This document shows positions 26,482-34,928 of a stretch of 64,000 nt of DNA, in pieces (position 1 is the stretch's first letter; every line of letters starts with the position of its first letter). The stretch is from positions 3,968,001 to 4,032,000 of the forward strand of contig NZ_AP022596.1 of assembly GCF_010731895.1 (NCBI RefSeq). Direction: 5' to 3'. Under the pieces are notes generated by a model that made no database searches, was not told where the DNA came from, and saw only the letters and a program-made list of their open reading frames with translations. The position numbers and the translations under genes were made by a program. Source of the stretch: Mycolicibacterium helvum (GTDB lineage: Bacteria; Actinomycetota; Actinomycetes; Mycobacteriales; Mycobacteriaceae).

Positions 26482-27761
26482 CGACAGCCACCACATCGGC
26501 ACCCATCGGTCCGCTCGATGGCCTTGTCGTACTCGATCTTTCGCGTGCCGTTGCCGGCCCGATGGCAGCAATGATCCTCGGCGATCTTGGCGCCCGAGTC
26601 ATCAAGATCGAAACCCCAGAATGCGGCGATGACTCCCGCGGGTTTGGGCCACCGTTCGTCGGAGCCCCCGAAGACCGCCAGTCCACCTACTTCATGTCGG
26701 TCAACCGCAATAAGGAATCCGTCGAGCTCGACCTCAAATCCGACGCCGGCGCCCAGGCACTGCGCGAACTGATCGTCCGCGCCGACGTCCTGATCGAGAA
26801 CTTCCGTCCCGGAGCCCTCGACCGGCTCGGCTTCTCACCGACGGTACTCAACGATCTCAACCCGCGCCTGGTGATCCTGTCGATCTCAGGATTCGGGCAC
26901 GACGGCCCCGAAGGCGGCCGGCCGGGTTATGACCAAATAGCCCAGGGCGAAACAGGACTGATGGCAGTCACCGGAGACAGTCCTGAACACCCGACCCGCA
27001 TCGGCGTGGCCGTCACCGATGTCCTGGCCGGTGTCCACGGCGCTGTCGGCGCCCTGGCGGCACTGTTTGACCGGCAACGCGGCGCTGACGGATCCGTCGT
27101 GCGGACCTCGCTGCTAGCTGCCGGGGTCAGCGCCCACACCTTCGTCGGATCGAAGTGGACTGTGGCCGGTGAAGTCGCCGTCCCGACTGGCAATCACCAC
27201 CCGTCGATTGCCCCCTACGGCAGCTTCGCCTGCCGCGATGGTCACGTGCTCATCGCCTGCGGCAGTGAACCGATCTGGCGGCGCCTACAACCACTGGTCG
27301 ACGGCGCCGACGACGATCGATTCGACAACAATGCTGCCCGGGTCGCCCACCGCAACGAACTCACCGCGCTCATCAAACAGGCCTTCAGCACCAAATCTCG
27401 CAAGGAGGTCGTCGCCGCGCTGGCGGCCGCGGGCGTCCCGGCCGGGGTGATCCGCACCATCGACGAGGTCTACACCTGGGAACAGACCCGAAGCCAAGGA
27501 CTGGTCATCGAAGTTCAAGATCCGCATGCTGGCCGGGTCGAATTACCAGGGCCCGCGGTGCGTATCGAAACCGCCGACGGGCACTCCCTGCTCCGGCGAA
27601 ACCACAGCGCTCCACCAACACTGGGCCAGCACAACACCGCCATCGCGCATTGGCTGTCCCGTGCAGCGGCCACCAGCACCGACCAGGAACCACAGCCGCC
27701 CTGCGGTGACCTCACCGGTCTGGGATCGACACCACTGGTCGTCACGAACCGATCCGTCTGA
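26478..27761 (+). CDS. Family III (CaiB/BaiF) CoA-transferase
   Basis: A 427-aa formyl-CoA-transferase-like protein. The N-terminus is typical (LVVLDLSRAVAGPMAAMILGDLGA), as are VIKIETPE, the NRNKESVELDLKS block, and GYDQIAQGETGLMAVTG with the catalytic Asp. It transfers CoA between carboxylic acids through a glutamyl/aspartyl anhydride. The GTG start overlaps the aldehyde dehydrogenase stop by four bases (GTGA). A frame extending upstream to 26037 lies inside the dehydrogenase gene and was not used. In context it would activate the acid made by the dehydrogenase; the donor CoA ester is unknown. Confidence 0.87.
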   Translation: MTTATTSAPIGPLDGLVVLDLSRAVAGPMAAMILGDLGARVIKIETPECGDDSRGFGPPFVGAPEDRQSTYFMSVNRNKESVELDLKSDAGAQALRELIVRADVLIENFRPGALDRLGFSPTVLNDLNPRLVILSISGFGHDGPEGGRPGYDQIAQGETGLMAVTGDSPEHPTRIGVAVTDVLAGVHGAVGALAALFDRQRGADGSVVRTSLLAAGVSAHTFVGSKWTVAGEVAVPTGNHHPSIAPYGSFACRDGHVLIACGSEPIWRRLQPLVDGADDDRFDNNAARVAHRNELTALIKQAFSTKSRKEVVAALAAAGVPAGVIRTIDEVYTWEQTRSQGLVIEVQDPHAGRVELPGPAVRIETADGHSLLRRNHSAPPTLGQHNTAIAHWLSRAAATSTDQEPQPPCGDLTGLGSTPLVVTNRSV

Positions 27762-28084
27762 ACGCCGCGACAACGACGTCGGCGTCCCACGGGGCCCTAG
27801 CGTGCCACTGGCTGTAATGCGCCCGTGGCGGCATTCCGCTCCGTCCCCAACCACGCCGGCCTAGTTGCTGAATTGTCGCAGGCGTGTTGGTAATTCACTC
27901 ACCGGTCCCCAGCTCGATGTCCACCTTGATCGTCGGCCACTTCCTGGTCGATGATCCCGACAATCCGGCGGAAGCTCACCTGTGATCCGACAAAATGTCT
28001 GTCGTGAGGATCATAGTGATGCGCGACACTTGCCCGTCAAGAAGCCTTTGAACGCCGGAGCGATCCGGCCCCCAGCCAGAGAGA
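27762..28084 (+). other. Intergenic region before the permease gene
   Basis: A 323-base stretch with no gene. Near 27988-28004 the short dyad CGACA-N7-TGTCG could be a regulatory site. A promoter for the permease is likely here, but no convincing -35/-10 pair stands out. Confidence 0.35.
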
Positions 28085-29515
28085 ATGTCCATGTCAGAGA
28101 TCCTTGGAACGCAGATCGACCCAGATAGCGGGTCGCCACGGCTGCGCGGCAACCTCGGCACCGCCGCCATCGTGCTGATGGTGGTCGCCGCAGCCGCACC
28201 CCTGACCACATTGAGCGCCAACGTGCCATTGATGCTCACCCTGGGTCAGGGAGTCGGCGCGCCGGTGGGATTCCTCGTCGCCGGGGTGGTGTTCACTCTC
28301 TTCGCAGCCGGCTTCGTAGCCATGACTCACTTTGTCACCAAAGCGGGCGCCTTCTACGCCTACATCGAAAAAGGTCTCGGCCGCCGCTTCGGCCTGGCCT
28401 CAGCTCTGGTCGCCTACGCCGCCTACAGCTCCACCTTGCTAGCCGTCTACGGCTACCTGGGTGCCACCTTGGCCAACCTCATCTCTGACTACGGCGGCCC
28501 ACACCTCCCGTGGTGGGCCATGACCGCCATCGTCATCGCCATCACCGGATTCCTGGGCTACCGCCACATCGAAGTCAGCGCGAAAGTCCTCGGAATCTTC
28601 CTGGTATCCGAAATCGCCATCGTCGTCATCCTGGACGCCGTCATCTTCGCCCGCGGCGGATCACACGGCCTCACCTTCGACTCCTTCACAACCTCCGGCA
28701 TCGGCGGCGGGCTGGGGGTGGCGATCTTGTTCGCCCTCTTCGGATTCGTCGGCGTAGAAGCCACCGCCATCTTCCGCGACGAAGCCAAGGACCCTCAAAA
28801 AACCATCCGCCGCGCTACCTACTGGGCAGTCGGCATCATCGCCGTCTTCTACGCACTGTCAAGCTGGGCACTCATCGAAGGCAACGGCGGAAACCAAGCC
28901 GTCGCCGTCGCCACCACAGACCCGGACAACTTCACCATTAACACCGCCGGGGCATTCCTCGGCGCCATCGGCCGCGACGTCACCCAGGTCCTGCTCACCG
29001 TCAGTCTGTTTGCCGCAGCCCTGTCCTTCCACAACATCGCCGCACGCTACAAATTCGTGATCGCCAACCATGGACTGCTCCCCGCCTCCTGGGGTCAAGC
29101 CCACCCCCGCCACGACGCACCATCGCGTGCCTCGCTGGTCGTCACCATCATCTCGGTGATCATCATGGGCATTTTCGCTATCCTGCAATTGGATCCACTC
29201 CTGGAGATCTTTGGCCCCATGGGCGGAATCGGCATCACCGGACTCGCCTTCCTATGGTTTCTCACCGCGGCCGCCGTAGCCACCTTCTTCGCCCGAAAGG
29301 GCGGATACCCCGCCACGGTGGTCGTCGCCGTCGCGGCGGTACTCGTCCTGGCGGCGTGCCTCATCCTCATCGTCAGCAACCTGACCACCATCGTCGGTGG
29401 CACCACCACGCTGGCGGTCCTGATGGGACTCGTGCCGGTCGTCTTCTTCCTCGTCGGCTACTTCGCCAGCGCCCGCGTCAGCGACCGCATCGTCGAGAAC
29501 ACTGAAACCCGCTGA
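28085..29515 (+). CDS. APC-superfamily amino acid/amine permease
   Basis: A 476-aa inner-membrane transporter with about 12 hydrophobic segments, starting at AAIVLMVVAAAAPL (about residue 28) and ending near residue 465. Typical amino acid-polyamine-organocation features are the ALLxPL-like first helix, GAFYAYIEKGLGRRFG (TM3) and FGFVGVEATAIFRDEAKDPQKTI (TM6 and following loop). It probably imports the amine degraded by the upstream enzymes by proton symport. The start may be the ATG at 28085 or the one at 28091; a CCAGAGAGA ribosome site fits either. It belongs to the same catabolic region but has its own upstream gap. Confidence 0.88.
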   Translation: MSMSEILGTQIDPDSGSPRLRGNLGTAAIVLMVVAAAAPLTTLSANVPLMLTLGQGVGAPVGFLVAGVVFTLFAAGFVAMTHFVTKAGAFYAYIEKGLGRRFGLASALVAYAAYSSTLLAVYGYLGATLANLISDYGGPHLPWWAMTAIVIAITGFLGYRHIEVSAKVLGIFLVSEIAIVVILDAVIFARGGSHGLTFDSFTTSGIGGGLGVAILFALFGFVGVEATAIFRDEAKDPQKTIRRATYWAVGIIAVFYALSSWALIEGNGGNQAVAVATTDPDNFTINTAGAFLGAIGRDVTQVLLTVSLFAAALSFHNIAARYKFVIANHGLLPASWGQAHPRHDAPSRASLVVTIISVIIMGIFAILQLDPLLEIFGPMGGIGITGLAFLWFLTAAAVATFFARKGGYPATVVVAVAAVLVLAACLILIVSNLTTIVGGTTTLAVLMGLVPVVFFLVGYFASARVSDRIVENTETR

Positions 29516-29545
29516 AATCCGGCAACAACAACGAGTAGTCCGACC

Positions 29546-29572
29546 GTGGTGGCGACCTCCCGCCGCCACCAC
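29546..29572. terminator. Hairpin between convergent genes
   Basis: GTGGTGGCG (29546-29554) pairs with CGCCACCAC (29564-29572) across a 9-base loop, between the permease stop and the E2 gene stop. No T-run follows, as is common for mycobacterial terminators. Confidence 0.5.
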
Positions 29573-29677
29573 CACAGGGCCACTGAGCCCCCGACGGCCC
29601 GCAACTCCCGATCGTGTTCCGTCAACGGTTCCCGCTCCGACGTCAGGTTTTCCACATCGGCGGCGAGGCTGTCGATG

Positions 29678-31069
29678 TCAGCTGCGTTGTTCGCGCGTGG
29701 ACAGCTCCTCGGTGAACTGTGCCAGTTCGAGTTTGGCTTTGATCGCGGTGAGGAACCTGGCCGCGTCGGCTCCGTCTATGAGCCGGTGGTCGTAGGTGAG
29801 GGACAGGTAGGCCATATCGCGGATATCGACGATCTGATGCCCGTCCTTGTCCAGGGTGACGGTGGCACGAGCTACGACCGCGCCGGTGCCAAGGATGGCG
29901 ACCTGGGGCTGGTTGATGATGGGAGTGTCGAAGAGGGCGCCCCGGGATCCGGTGTTGGTAACGGTGAACGTACCCGCGGATAGCTCATCGACACTCAGCG
30001 TGTTGCTGCGTGCTCGCCCTGCAAGATCCGCAGTGGCAGTGGCGATTTCGTGGATGCGCAAGCCGTCCGCGTTACGGATGACCGGTGCTAGCAGTCCGCG
30101 ATCGGTATCAACCGCGACATTGAGGTGGACGGCGCCGTGATAGGTGACAGTGCCCGCGCCGGTATCGATCGACGCGTTCAACGCCGGGAAGTCGGCGAGC
30201 GTGTCGACCGCTGCGCGCAGGAAGAAATGAGTGAAGGACAGCCGGACCCCGTGCGCGGCGAAGAAAGCGGGCCCGTGCAGCTTGCGCAATTCGTTGACAG
30301 ACGTGACGTCGACTTCGACGACGGTCGTCAACTGCGCCGAGGTCTGCAGAGAATCAACCATCCGAGTGGCGATCACCGATCGCAGTCGAGTGAGCTTCTC
30401 GGTGCGGTCCGGCCGCGGCGCGTGCACGGCGGGCGCAGTGCGATGAGGCGAAAGATCGTGCAGGCGAATGCGACCGTTATGGCCGCTGCCGCGTAGCGCT
30501 GAGGTGTCGAGGCCGCGCTGTCTGACGCGAAGGTCTATTAGAGGGCTCAGGTAGAGATTGGGTGCGTGCGCGGCTACTGAGTCATCGGGATGCCCGGACG
30601 TGCTGCCGGCCGCGCTCGCGGCGGCGAGGACATCAGACTTGCGGATACGGTTGCCGACGCCGCTGCCCTGGATACTGGTCAGTTCGATGCCGTGCTCTGA
30701 GGCCAGCCGACGTACCAACGGTGTTACGTAAGGCTTTTCGGAATCTGTCGGGTTTTGGATGGCGGTAGAGGTGTTGGCCTCACTCGCGCTCTGATCCGAC
30801 GTGCTCGGAGTGTTGTCGTCGGCGCCAACGGGGGTGTCGTCGATGAACGCGAGGGTAGCGCCGACGGGGAGCGTCTGTCCTTCGTCAGGCACGATGTCGA
30901 TGAGACGGCCTGAAGCTGGGGCGCTGACCTCGGTATCGACTTTGTCAGTGGACACTTCAAGCAATGGTTCGCCTTCTTCGACGAGGTCACCGGGGAAGCG
31001 CAGCCATCGGCTGACGAGGGCTTCACTAACGCTCTCTCCGAGATCGGGCAAGGTCACTGCAACCGGCAT
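29678..31069 (-). CDS. Dihydrolipoamide acyltransferase (E2) of a 2-oxoacid or acetoin dehydrogenase
   Basis: A 463-aa E2 subunit from the ATG at 31069 (AGGAACAG ribosome site); the longer frame upstream overlaps the whiB gene. Domains in order: lipoyl domain with the lipoyl-lysine at about residue 43 (STDKVDTEV); two peripheral subunit-binding segments in tandem (VRRLASEHGIELTSIQGSG and LIDLRVRQRGLDTSALRGSG); and the catalytic acyltransferase core with YDHRLIDGADAARFL, carrying the His and Asp. It accepts the acyl group from the E1 encoded upstream. No E3 dihydrolipoamide dehydrogenase gene is nearby, so a housekeeping E3 is presumably used. The double binding segment is unusual. Confidence 0.9.
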   Translation of the reverse strand: MPVAVTLPDLGESVSEALVSRWLRFPGDLVEEGEPLLEVSTDKVDTEVSAPASGRLIDIVPDEGQTLPVGATLAFIDDTPVGADDNTPSTSDQSASEANTSTAIQNPTDSEKPYVTPLVRRLASEHGIELTSIQGSGVGNRIRKSDVLAAASAAGSTSGHPDDSVAAHAPNLYLSPLIDLRVRQRGLDTSALRGSGHNGRIRLHDLSPHRTAPAVHAPRPDRTEKLTRLRSVIATRMVDSLQTSAQLTTVVEVDVTSVNELRKLHGPAFFAAHGVRLSFTHFFLRAAVDTLADFPALNASIDTGAGTVTYHGAVHLNVAVDTDRGLLAPVIRNADGLRIHEIATATADLAGRARSNTLSVDELSAGTFTVTNTGSRGALFDTPIINQPQVAILGTGAVVARATVTLDKDGHQIVDIRDMAYLSLTYDHRLIDGADAARFLTAIKAKLELAQFTEELSTREQRS

Positions 31070-31158
31070 GAACTGTTCCTTGTGTTGGGTGGTGGAGAGG
31101 TGAATCGGCCGACCGCAGCAGGTGACGGGTGGCACCGGACTGCGGCTTCGGTGAGGGA

Positions 31159-31458
31159 TCAATGCGATGCGCGTCCCGCATAGCTGCGATGCGTGCGCAG
31201 GTTGGACACGTGTGGCGGCAGGAGACGGCTCCGCTCGGTTTCGGATAGTCCGCCCCAGGTGCCGAACGCTTCGACATAGGCCAGTGAGTGATGTCGGCAC
31301 GAGTCGATGACCGGGCACTGCGCGCAGACCTGTTTGGCCAATTGCTCACGACGCGTGCGTGCCACGCCGCGTTCGCCCTCGGGGTGGAAGAACAGCGACG
31401 GATCCTCAGCGCGGCAGCGGGCGCGAAGCCGCCATTCCCATCGGTCATGCCCGGTCAC
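31159..31458 (-). CDS. WhiB-family [4Fe-4S] transcriptional regulator
   Basis: A 99-aa WhiB-like protein from a GTG at 31458. The four cluster cysteines are at residues 15, 45, 48 and 54 (C-x29-C-x2-C-x5-C), followed by the GTWGG turn and a basic C-terminus (LRTHRSYAGRASH) for DNA contact. Family members bind sigma factor and respond to redox, NO or nutrient state. The frame is open far upstream, but that sequence is arginine-rich noise, so the GTG just ahead of GHDRWEWR is preferred. It lies between the E1 and E2 genes on the same strand, so it is probably co-transcribed with them. Confidence 0.88.
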   Translation of the reverse strand: MTGHDRWEWRLRARCRAEDPSLFFHPEGERGVARTRREQLAKQVCAQCPVIDSCRHHSLAYVEAFGTWGGLSETERSRLLPPHVSNLRTHRSYAGRASH

Positions 31459-31568
31459 ATGTTCGCCGATCTTCCGGAACTGTCTTGGCGCGGTAGTGCG
31501 CCGCTTTCCGGCACCTGGGCGCACAACCACGCGGCGCTGACCATCTCGTTGGCGTCTCTGTTGCAGGC

Positions 31569-33560
31569 TCAGACGTGTGCTGGTGTCACCAGTTTGCGTG
31601 CAGCGTCGACGATGTCGGCGGCGCGTGGCAATACCGCGGCTTGCAGGACGGGCGCTGAGGGCATGCGTAGATCGTTGAGGCCTATCCGGGAAACCGGCGC
31701 GGCCAGGATGTCGAAATGCCGTTCGGTGATGTGGGCGGCAATCTCGGCACCGAAACCTGCGGTGAGATTGGCTTCGTGTGCGACCACGACACGTCCGCCG
31801 GCGGCGCGCACGACGTCCGCGATCGCTGCGTCGTCGAGGGGACGCAACCACCTCAGATCGAGCACGGACGCGTGAATGCCGTTGAGCGCTAGATCATCAG
31901 CAGCCGAGAGCGCTTCGTGCAGCATGGAGCCCCAGGTGATGATCGCCAGATCGGAGCCGTCACGGTGCTTGCGTGCGCCGGCCGCTGCCTGCACCTCGCC
32001 ACCGGCTGTCACCGATCCCGTTTCTTGGTAGAGGCTGCGGTGTTCGATGAGGATTGTCGGGTCGGGGTCGGCGATGGCTGCGCGGGTCATGGAATATGCG
32101 TCCTGGGCGGTGGCGGGCAAGCCGACCTTGATGCCCGGGATGTGCGCCAGAATGGCCTCGATGCTCTGCGAGTGCTGAGCGCACGATCCGGGCGTGACAC
32201 CTTGCTGCATGCGCACGACCATCGGGGCGGTGAGCCGTGAGCGGCTGACGTACCGCACATTGGCTGCTTGGTTGATGATCTGATCGAGCGCGACGAAGAG
32301 AAAGTCGGCCCACATGATTTCCACGACCGGGCGCATCCCCTCCATGGCCGCGCCAACAGCGGCGCCCAGGATCGCCGCTTCGGCGATCGGAGTGTCGAAG
32401 ATGCGACGCTCTCCGTAGTCTTTCTGCAGACCGCGAGTCACGCCGAAGATGCCGCCGGCAAATCCGACGTCTTCGCCCCAGATGGCGACCTCGGGGCGGT
32501 TGTCCATCTCCGTGCGCAGTGCGAGGTTGATTGCCCGCAAGTAGCTGAGCTCTTTGGCCGGTTCCACTGGGCTTGTCGGCCTTGTGTCGCTGGTTGTGTC
32601 GGGTGCCAGCACGTGCGTGTAGACGTCGGCGACGACGGGGTCCGGCGCGGTTCGTACACGCTGGGCGATGGAGTCGATGAGTTTGTAGACCTGCTCGTCG
32701 ATATCGTCGATCTCATCCTCGGTCAGTGCGCCTTCGTCGAGGGCACGCAGGATCAGTCGGGGGAGTGGGTCAGCGGCTCGGGCGGCGTCAGCGTCCGCCT
32801 CGGGGCGGTAGTGCTGGATGTCCTTGTTGTAATGTCCCGACAGTCGGGAGGTCTTGCATTCCAGAAGAATTGGGCCCTCGCCGGATCGGCACTTCGCCGC
32901 GGCCGCCCCGACCGCCTCGTACACCGCGAAGGGGTCGTTGCCGTCCACGACGTGGCTTTCGATGCCGAGCCCGTGGCTGCGCTCGGCCAGATCGGGCACC
33001 CGGTTGATTCCGGAAATGGCGGTCATCTCGGCCCAGCCGTTGTTCTCGCACAAGAAAATGACCGGCAGATTGCGTGCCGCAGCAAAGATCATGCCTTCGG
33101 TCGTCGCGCCCTGATTCATGGCGCCATCGCCGACCGAGGTCACCACGACGCGATTGGTACCCAGGTACTGGGAGGCCAACGCCACTCCATCAGCGATCGG
33201 AACGCCGGCTCCGACAATGGAGTTCTCACCGAGGAATCCGTGGTCGGGATCGCTCAGCAAGGGGGAGCCGGCTCGGCCGCCGTTAACTCCGTTGCCGCGC
33301 TGCGCAATTTCGGCCATCAATGCTTCTGGGTCGGTGCCGCACGCCAAGGCCCAGCCGTGTCCTCGATAGGTCGACAGCACCCGATCTTGTTCCTGCAGAG
33401 CAGCAAGGGCTCCGACGGGAATGGCCTCCTGGCCAAGGCACAGATGGATTGAACCAGCGATGACGCCTTCACGGCCGAGATCGAGGATCTGTTCTTCGAA
33501 CCGGCGGATGAGGGCCATCTGCCGATAGGCCTGCGCCGCAGAAAAAGGATGAGTACTCAC
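31569..33560 (-). CDS. Thiamine-diphosphate-dependent dehydrogenase E1, alpha-beta fusion
   Basis: A 663-aa protein joining both E1 subunits. Residues 1-320 are the alpha part with the ThDP motif GDGAMNQGATTEGMIFAA ending in CENN. Residues 345-663 are the beta part (IWGEDVGFAGGIFGVTRGL, DTPIAEAAILGAAVGAAMEG). The substrate may be a branched 2-oxoacid, pyruvate or acetoin; the combination with alcohol dehydrogenase and no E3 does not decide it. E1 fusions of this type occur in acetoin and branched-chain dehydrogenases. It begins an operon with whiB and E2, 46 bases behind the alcohol dehydrogenase stop. Confidence 0.9.
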   Translation of the reverse strand: MSTHPFSAAQAYRQMALIRRFEEQILDLGREGVIAGSIHLCLGQEAIPVGALAALQEQDRVLSTYRGHGWALACGTDPEALMAEIAQRGNGVNGGRAGSPLLSDPDHGFLGENSIVGAGVPIADGVALASQYLGTNRVVVTSVGDGAMNQGATTEGMIFAAARNLPVIFLCENNGWAEMTAISGINRVPDLAERSHGLGIESHVVDGNDPFAVYEAVGAAAAKCRSGEGPILLECKTSRLSGHYNKDIQHYRPEADADAARAADPLPRLILRALDEGALTEDEIDDIDEQVYKLIDSIAQRVRTAPDPVVADVYTHVLAPDTTSDTRPTSPVEPAKELSYLRAINLALRTEMDNRPEVAIWGEDVGFAGGIFGVTRGLQKDYGERRIFDTPIAEAAILGAAVGAAMEGMRPVVEIMWADFLFVALDQIINQAANVRYVSRSRLTAPMVVRMQQGVTPGSCAQHSQSIEAILAHIPGIKVGLPATAQDAYSMTRAAIADPDPTILIEHRSLYQETGSVTAGGEVQAAAGARKHRDGSDLAIITWGSMLHEALSAADDLALNGIHASVLDLRWLRPLDDAAIADVVRAAGGRVVVAHEANLTAGFGAEIAAHITERHFDILAAPVSRIGLNDLRMPSAPVLQAAVLPRAADIVDAARKLVTPAHV

Positions 33561-33606
33561 AGTGGACTCCTGGGTGGTCGGTTCGGCCCGTTCTGGGCCG
33601 GCGGTT

Positions 33607-34677
33607 TCAGGCGAAGGTCAAGATGGCTCGACCGCGGACCCGGCCGTTGGCGAGGTCGGCGACGGCCTGGTTGATGTCCTGCAGTGCGTAGCGGTCGGTC
33701 ACCAGCGCCTGCACGTCGATGTCACCGGCTTCGCACCATTGCGCCAGCATGGGAATCTCGCTGCCGATATCGGCCGGCACACCGAGGCTGGCCGTGGCTG
33801 TCTTCTGCCCGATCAGAAGGTCGCGCGCGGAAATGCCGACACCGGGGGCCGGCACGCCGACCACCACCAGCTGTCCACCCCGTGAGCTTCCGAGGATGCC
33901 GCGACGAACGGCCGACAACGCGGTATCTAACGTCGATTGCTTTGCGACGCAGTCGAAAACGAAATCGGCACCAGCGGGCTGGTCCGGCCGTGAGGTGAGA
34001 TCGAGCAGTGCAGGCAGGGGATCGCTGTCGGCGGCGTTGACGGTGTGCGTCGCGCCGAAATCGCGGGCGAGGGCGAGCTTGTCCTGCGAGACATCGACGG
34101 CCACGATAAGCCCGGCCCGCGACCGGCGCGCCGCAGCGATCGCAGAAAGCCCGACGCCGCCTGCGCCCCAAACGATCACGCTGGCTCCGGCGGGCACCTG
34201 GGCCGTGCGCACCACCGCCGAAGCGCCAGTGAGCACAGCGCATCCCAGAACCGCTGCCGCGTCACTGGCCACGGCGTCGCTGATCCGCACGGCGTATCGC
34301 TGATCGACCAGGCTGTGGGTGCCCCAGGTGAACACCATTTCGTCGGTGGTGGCGTATTCACCGTTGCGCAGCGTCGCCCCAGCGCGCCAGGGGCTGCCCT
34401 GGCCCGGTCGCGGGACCCATGACACCGAGACCGCATCGCCAGGTTCGACGGCTACGACATCGGGGCCGACTGCCTCGACGATGCCGCATGCCTCATGGCC
34501 AAGAAAGTACGTCGTATCGCGGCGGGCACGGATCTCGTGTAACTGGCTGTGACAAACACCGGCGCCCAAGTTGCGGATCAGTACCTGACCCGGTCCTGGG
34601 TCAGGCAGATCGACGGTTTCGATGGCCAGGTCATTCGTGCCTGCGCGCAGCACGGCCGCGTGGGCTTCAGTGGGCAT
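33607..34677 (-). CDS. MDR-family alcohol dehydrogenase lacking the structural-zinc loop
   Basis: A 356-aa medium-chain dehydrogenase with the catalytic-zinc region (GAGVCHSQLHEI, FLGHEACGIVE) and NAD-binding VWGAGGVGLSAIAAARR then AVDVSQDKL. Where other zinc alcohol dehydrogenases have four structural-zinc cysteines, this protein has VPRPGQGSPWRAGATLRNG with none. That group is known for some aryl/aldehyde-type enzymes. It is the first gene of a minus-strand operon with E1, whiB and E2 and is divergent from the permease. The promoter region between them carries paired repeats and an ATGTAATACAT dyad shared with the IclR gene. Confidence 0.87.
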   Translation of the reverse strand: MPTEAHAAVLRAGTNDLAIETVDLPDPGPGQVLIRNLGAGVCHSQLHEIRARRDTTYFLGHEACGIVEAVGPDVVAVEPGDAVSVSWVPRPGQGSPWRAGATLRNGEYATTDEMVFTWGTHSLVDQRYAVRISDAVASDAAAVLGCAVLTGASAVVRTAQVPAGASVIVWGAGGVGLSAIAAARRSRAGLIVAVDVSQDKLALARDFGATHTVNAADSDPLPALLDLTSRPDQPAGADFVFDCVAKQSTLDTALSAVRRGILGSSRGGQLVVVGVPAPGVGISARDLLIGQKTATASLGVPADIGSEIPMLAQWCEAGDIDVQALVTDRYALQDINQAVADLANGRVRGRAILTFA

Positions 34678-34762
34678 GTTCGGTGTCCCATCCCTTGGTG
34701 ATGGCGGAATGCGGCCGAGATGCCGCCGCTCATCAGGCAGACTAGCATCGCATCAACATAAG

Positions 34763-34840
34763 ATGTAATACATAAAATAGTGATGCCACAACGGTGCTGG
34801 AGTGGATAGCTGGGCGTTCCAATGCATCACTATTTTATGT
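34763..34840. promoter_or_regulatory. Divergent operator region: ATGTAATACAT dyad plus a 17-base inverted pair
   Basis: Between the divergent alcohol dehydrogenase and permease genes lies the perfect dyad ATGTA-A-TACAT (34763-34773). It runs into ACATAAAATAGTGATGC (34770-34786), whose exact reverse complement GCATCACTATTTTATGT is at 34824-34840, 54 bases centre to centre. The A/T-rich sites stand out from the G+C-rich background. The spacing suggests two sites bound by the same protein. The same dyad, with one change, precedes the IclR gene at 42065. Confidence 0.7.
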
Positions 34841-34928
34841 CTTCCATAGCATTGTGAGGCGGTGATAGTGTGCCTGCTCACACCGCCGGATATCGTTTCG
34901 GTTGGCACTATCAGGTGAGGAAATAAAC

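Noticed and set aside
32268-33452. 394-codon open frame on the plus strand
   Set aside because: It lies entirely opposite the E1 fusion gene, has no recognisable domain, and its composition is that expected of an antisense frame in G+C-rich DNA.
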